From an uncultured Pseudomonadales bacterium (GTDB lineage: Bacteria; Pseudomonadota; Gammaproteobacteria; Pseudomonadales; Azotimanducaceae): a stretch of DNA of 64,000 bases. Under the pieces are notes generated by a model, which worked only from the letters and a program-made list of their open reading frames with translations, searched no databases and was not told the DNA's origin. Positions 62,816-64,000 of this stretch are shown in pieces. The position numbers were made by a program, and so were the translations under genes. The stretch lies in NCBI GenBank assembly GCA_958296405.1, contig OY282519.1, positions 2,278,132 to 2,342,131 of the forward strand, in the 5' to 3' direction. Numbering within the stretch: the first letter of the stretch is position 1; the number at the start of each line of letters is the position of its first letter.

Positions 62816-64000
62816 ATGGAGATTTCCTTCGACCACAAGTATCACCCCTCCCTGATTAGCCTGACGCCCAAAGAGCAGGCGCAAGCGATCCGGGCGATCG
62901 TCCGTTACCAGAAGTCACCGGACCACCCCTCGCTGAACTTGGAACGGCTCGGCGGTGGTTCGCGTCGCCGACGCCTTTGTAGCATCCGCGCCTCGCAGGA
63001 ACTGCGGATACTGCTTGCCCAGCAGGGCGATGTGACGGTCGTGCTCCGAGCGGGCCACCACGACGACATCTACCGGCTGGCGAACCGAAACAACTTTGTC
63101 GTGCCCCCCGATGGACGCCCGGGCCTCATGCGCGTCCTGCCGGAAGCCGACGCAAGCAGGTTGCCGGAAGCCAACGACGACATCGTGCGACCAGCGGGCG
63201 AAGTCCGCGATGAATCGATAGCAACTCCCACATCCACCGTGCTCGAGCCGGCGCACGACGTCCCATCCATCCTCGGACACTGGAGCGCCGCGGAACTCGC
63301 CCAAGCGGGATTCGACGAAGACGAGATCAGCAAGCTGCGCCGCGCCACACAGGACACGCTGCTTGATGTTTGGCCGGCCATCAGCAACGAGCAGCTCGAT
63401 TTTGTTGTGGAGTGCATGGAATCTACCCCGGAGCAGTTGCGGCAGAACCGACTCTTCAACGACGAACAGGCCGAGGCTGATCGTTTCCGAACTGCGATTG
63501 TCGAACGCGGCGCGCTCGGCGGCCTTTCGTCGCTTTTGACGGCTGAAGAGTTCGAGCGCTTTATGGCGGCCCCGATCGAAGAGTGGATGATCTTCCTCCA
63601 CCCCGATCAACGTGCTTTGGTAGAACGTCGCTTCAGTGGCCCGGCTCGAGTGCGGGGCGCCGCCGGCACGGGCAAAACCGTAGTCGCCCTGCATCGCGCC
63701 GCAGTGCTAGCCAAACGCTACAAGGCAGATGCTCACGGCGAGCGTCCGCCGGTGCTGTTCACCACCTACATAAGGACCTTGCCGCCGCTGCTTGAGGACC
63801 TATACGGCAGATTGCCCAGCCGGGTGGAAGGCGGCGTTCACTTCGTCAATGTAGACAAATTGGCATCTGAATTATGCCAAAGTGCTGGACAGCCATCGCG
63901 CAACGACCCCAACGCCGCGAAAAAGGCATTCAATTCGGCATTCAGAGCCGTGGTTCGCCCGAACACGCCACTGCATGGTGTGGCCGGCCCCTATCTTCGC
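62816..64000 (+). CDS. UvrD/Rep-type superfamily 1 helicase with RelE-like N-terminus, 5' part
   Basis: An open frame of 395 codons that runs off the right edge. Residues 1-90 (FDHKYHPSLISLTPKEQAQA ... RASQELRILLAQ ... VLRAGHHDDIYRLANR) resemble the RelE/ParE toxin fold. A variable linker and helical region (about 100-265) follow. Then comes Walker A in RVRGAAGTGKTVVALHRAAV near 281, preceded by the Q-motif-like LHPDQRALVERRF. Later helicase motifs lie outside the window. An AAGGTG/CACCTT inverted repeat sits just before the ATG (62789-62813). Likely acts on DNA in repair or defence. Confidence 0.75.
   Translation, partial: MEISFDHKYHPSLISLTPKEQAQAIRAIVRYQKSPDHPSLNLERLGGGSRRRRLCSIRASQELRILLAQQGDVTVVLRAGHHDDIYRLANRNNFVVPPDGRPGLMRVLPEADASRLPEANDDIVRPAGEVRDESIATPTSTVLEPAHDVPSILGHWSAAELAQAGFDEDEISKLRRATQDTLLDVWPAISNEQLDFVVECMESTPEQLRQNRLFNDEQAEADRFRTAIVERGALGGLSSLLTAEEFERFMAAPIEEWMIFLHPDQRALVERRFSGPARVRGAAGTGKTVVALHRAAVLAKRYKADAHGERPPVLFTTYIRTLPPLLEDLYGRLPSRVEGGVHFVNVDKLASELCQSAGQPSRNDPNAAKKAFNSAFRAVVRPNTPLHGVAGPYLR

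Noticed and set aside
1-64000. tRNA, rRNA or riboswitch genes
   Set aside because: I scanned the intergenic regions by eye and saw no cloverleaf, conserved rRNA segment or known aptamer; a covariance-model search would be needed to exclude small RNAs.

Overview
This 64 kb window is high-GC bacterial DNA, densely packed with genes. The TonB-dependent receptor, DUF5916 outer-membrane protein, lipoproteins and general gene complement point to a Gram-negative member of the Pseudomonadota. Gammaproteobacteria is my best guess, but no rRNA, tRNA or strong phylogenetic marker is present. Most of the window is metabolic: acyl-CoA and hydrophobic-substrate catabolism (thiolase-like protein with DUF35 partner, MaoC hydratase, enoyl-CoA hydratase, two-domain CaiB-type CoA-transferase, phytanoyl-CoA dioxygenase, Rieske oxygenase, HCCA-isomerase-like protein), four luciferase-like flavin oxidoreductases, an oligopeptide ABC importer operon, a BCCT osmolyte carrier, an M16 peptidase, a TonB receptor and a PQQ-type sugar dehydrogenase.

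Layout. 1-5.4 kb: thiolase/DUF35 and MaoC genes, then an amidase / FAD oxidase / NHLP-leader-like operon with overlapping GTGA junctions. 5.4-9.4 kb: a compact island with visibly higher GC. It holds an asparagine-synthetase-type cyclase, a RiPP precursor with lasso-like leader features and a G18 tract in its leader, a 43-residue membrane peptide, a sulfotransferase and a degenerate second copy of the precursor leader. No B-type leader peptidase is present. 9.4-15.7 kb: PhyH oxygenase and amidohydrolase, an orphan AAA ATPase, a secreted cyclase-family hydrolase and an MFS carrier. 15.7-20.7 kb: a single-chain (type ISP-like) restriction-modification enzyme translationally coupled to a PIN toxin that has no antitoxin. 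21-31 kb: enoyl-CoA hydratase, flavin oxidoreductase, CoxE-like VWA protein and a five-gene peptide importer whose OppC carries an FN3-like insertion. 31-46 kb: BCCT carrier, tandem flavin oxidoreductases, GIY-YIG/HTH/winged-helix protein with an orphan DUF433 protein, M16 lipoprotein, TonB receptor, MsnO8-type flavin enzyme, Rieske oxygenase and DUF1330. 46-62.7 kb: DUF5916 protein, two coupled lipoproteins, fused CoA-transferase, a lower-GC patch with a broken membrane gene and a membrane-anchored PLD-like protein, sugar dehydrogenase, a TonB-receptor relic, DAO-family oxidoreductase, nucleoside hydrolase, metallophosphoesterase-CBM9 fusion, RDD protein, HCCA-isomerase-like and DUF1643. The right end enters a helicase gene with a RelE-like N-terminus.

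Two observations stand out. The first is the lasso-type island at 5.7-9.4 kb (cyclase, precursor, sulfotransferase, leader relic, recurring promoter-proximal motif, homopolymer in the leader), which looks like an incomplete or noncanonical RiPP system. The second is a short repeat core, GTGCCTGTCCC, iterated in three separate intergenic regions (20.8, 33.0 and 43.9 kb), each lying between divergently transcribed genes.

Start codons were chosen by eye from ribosome-binding sites, overlaps and family length. Function calls come from motif recognition, not database searches.
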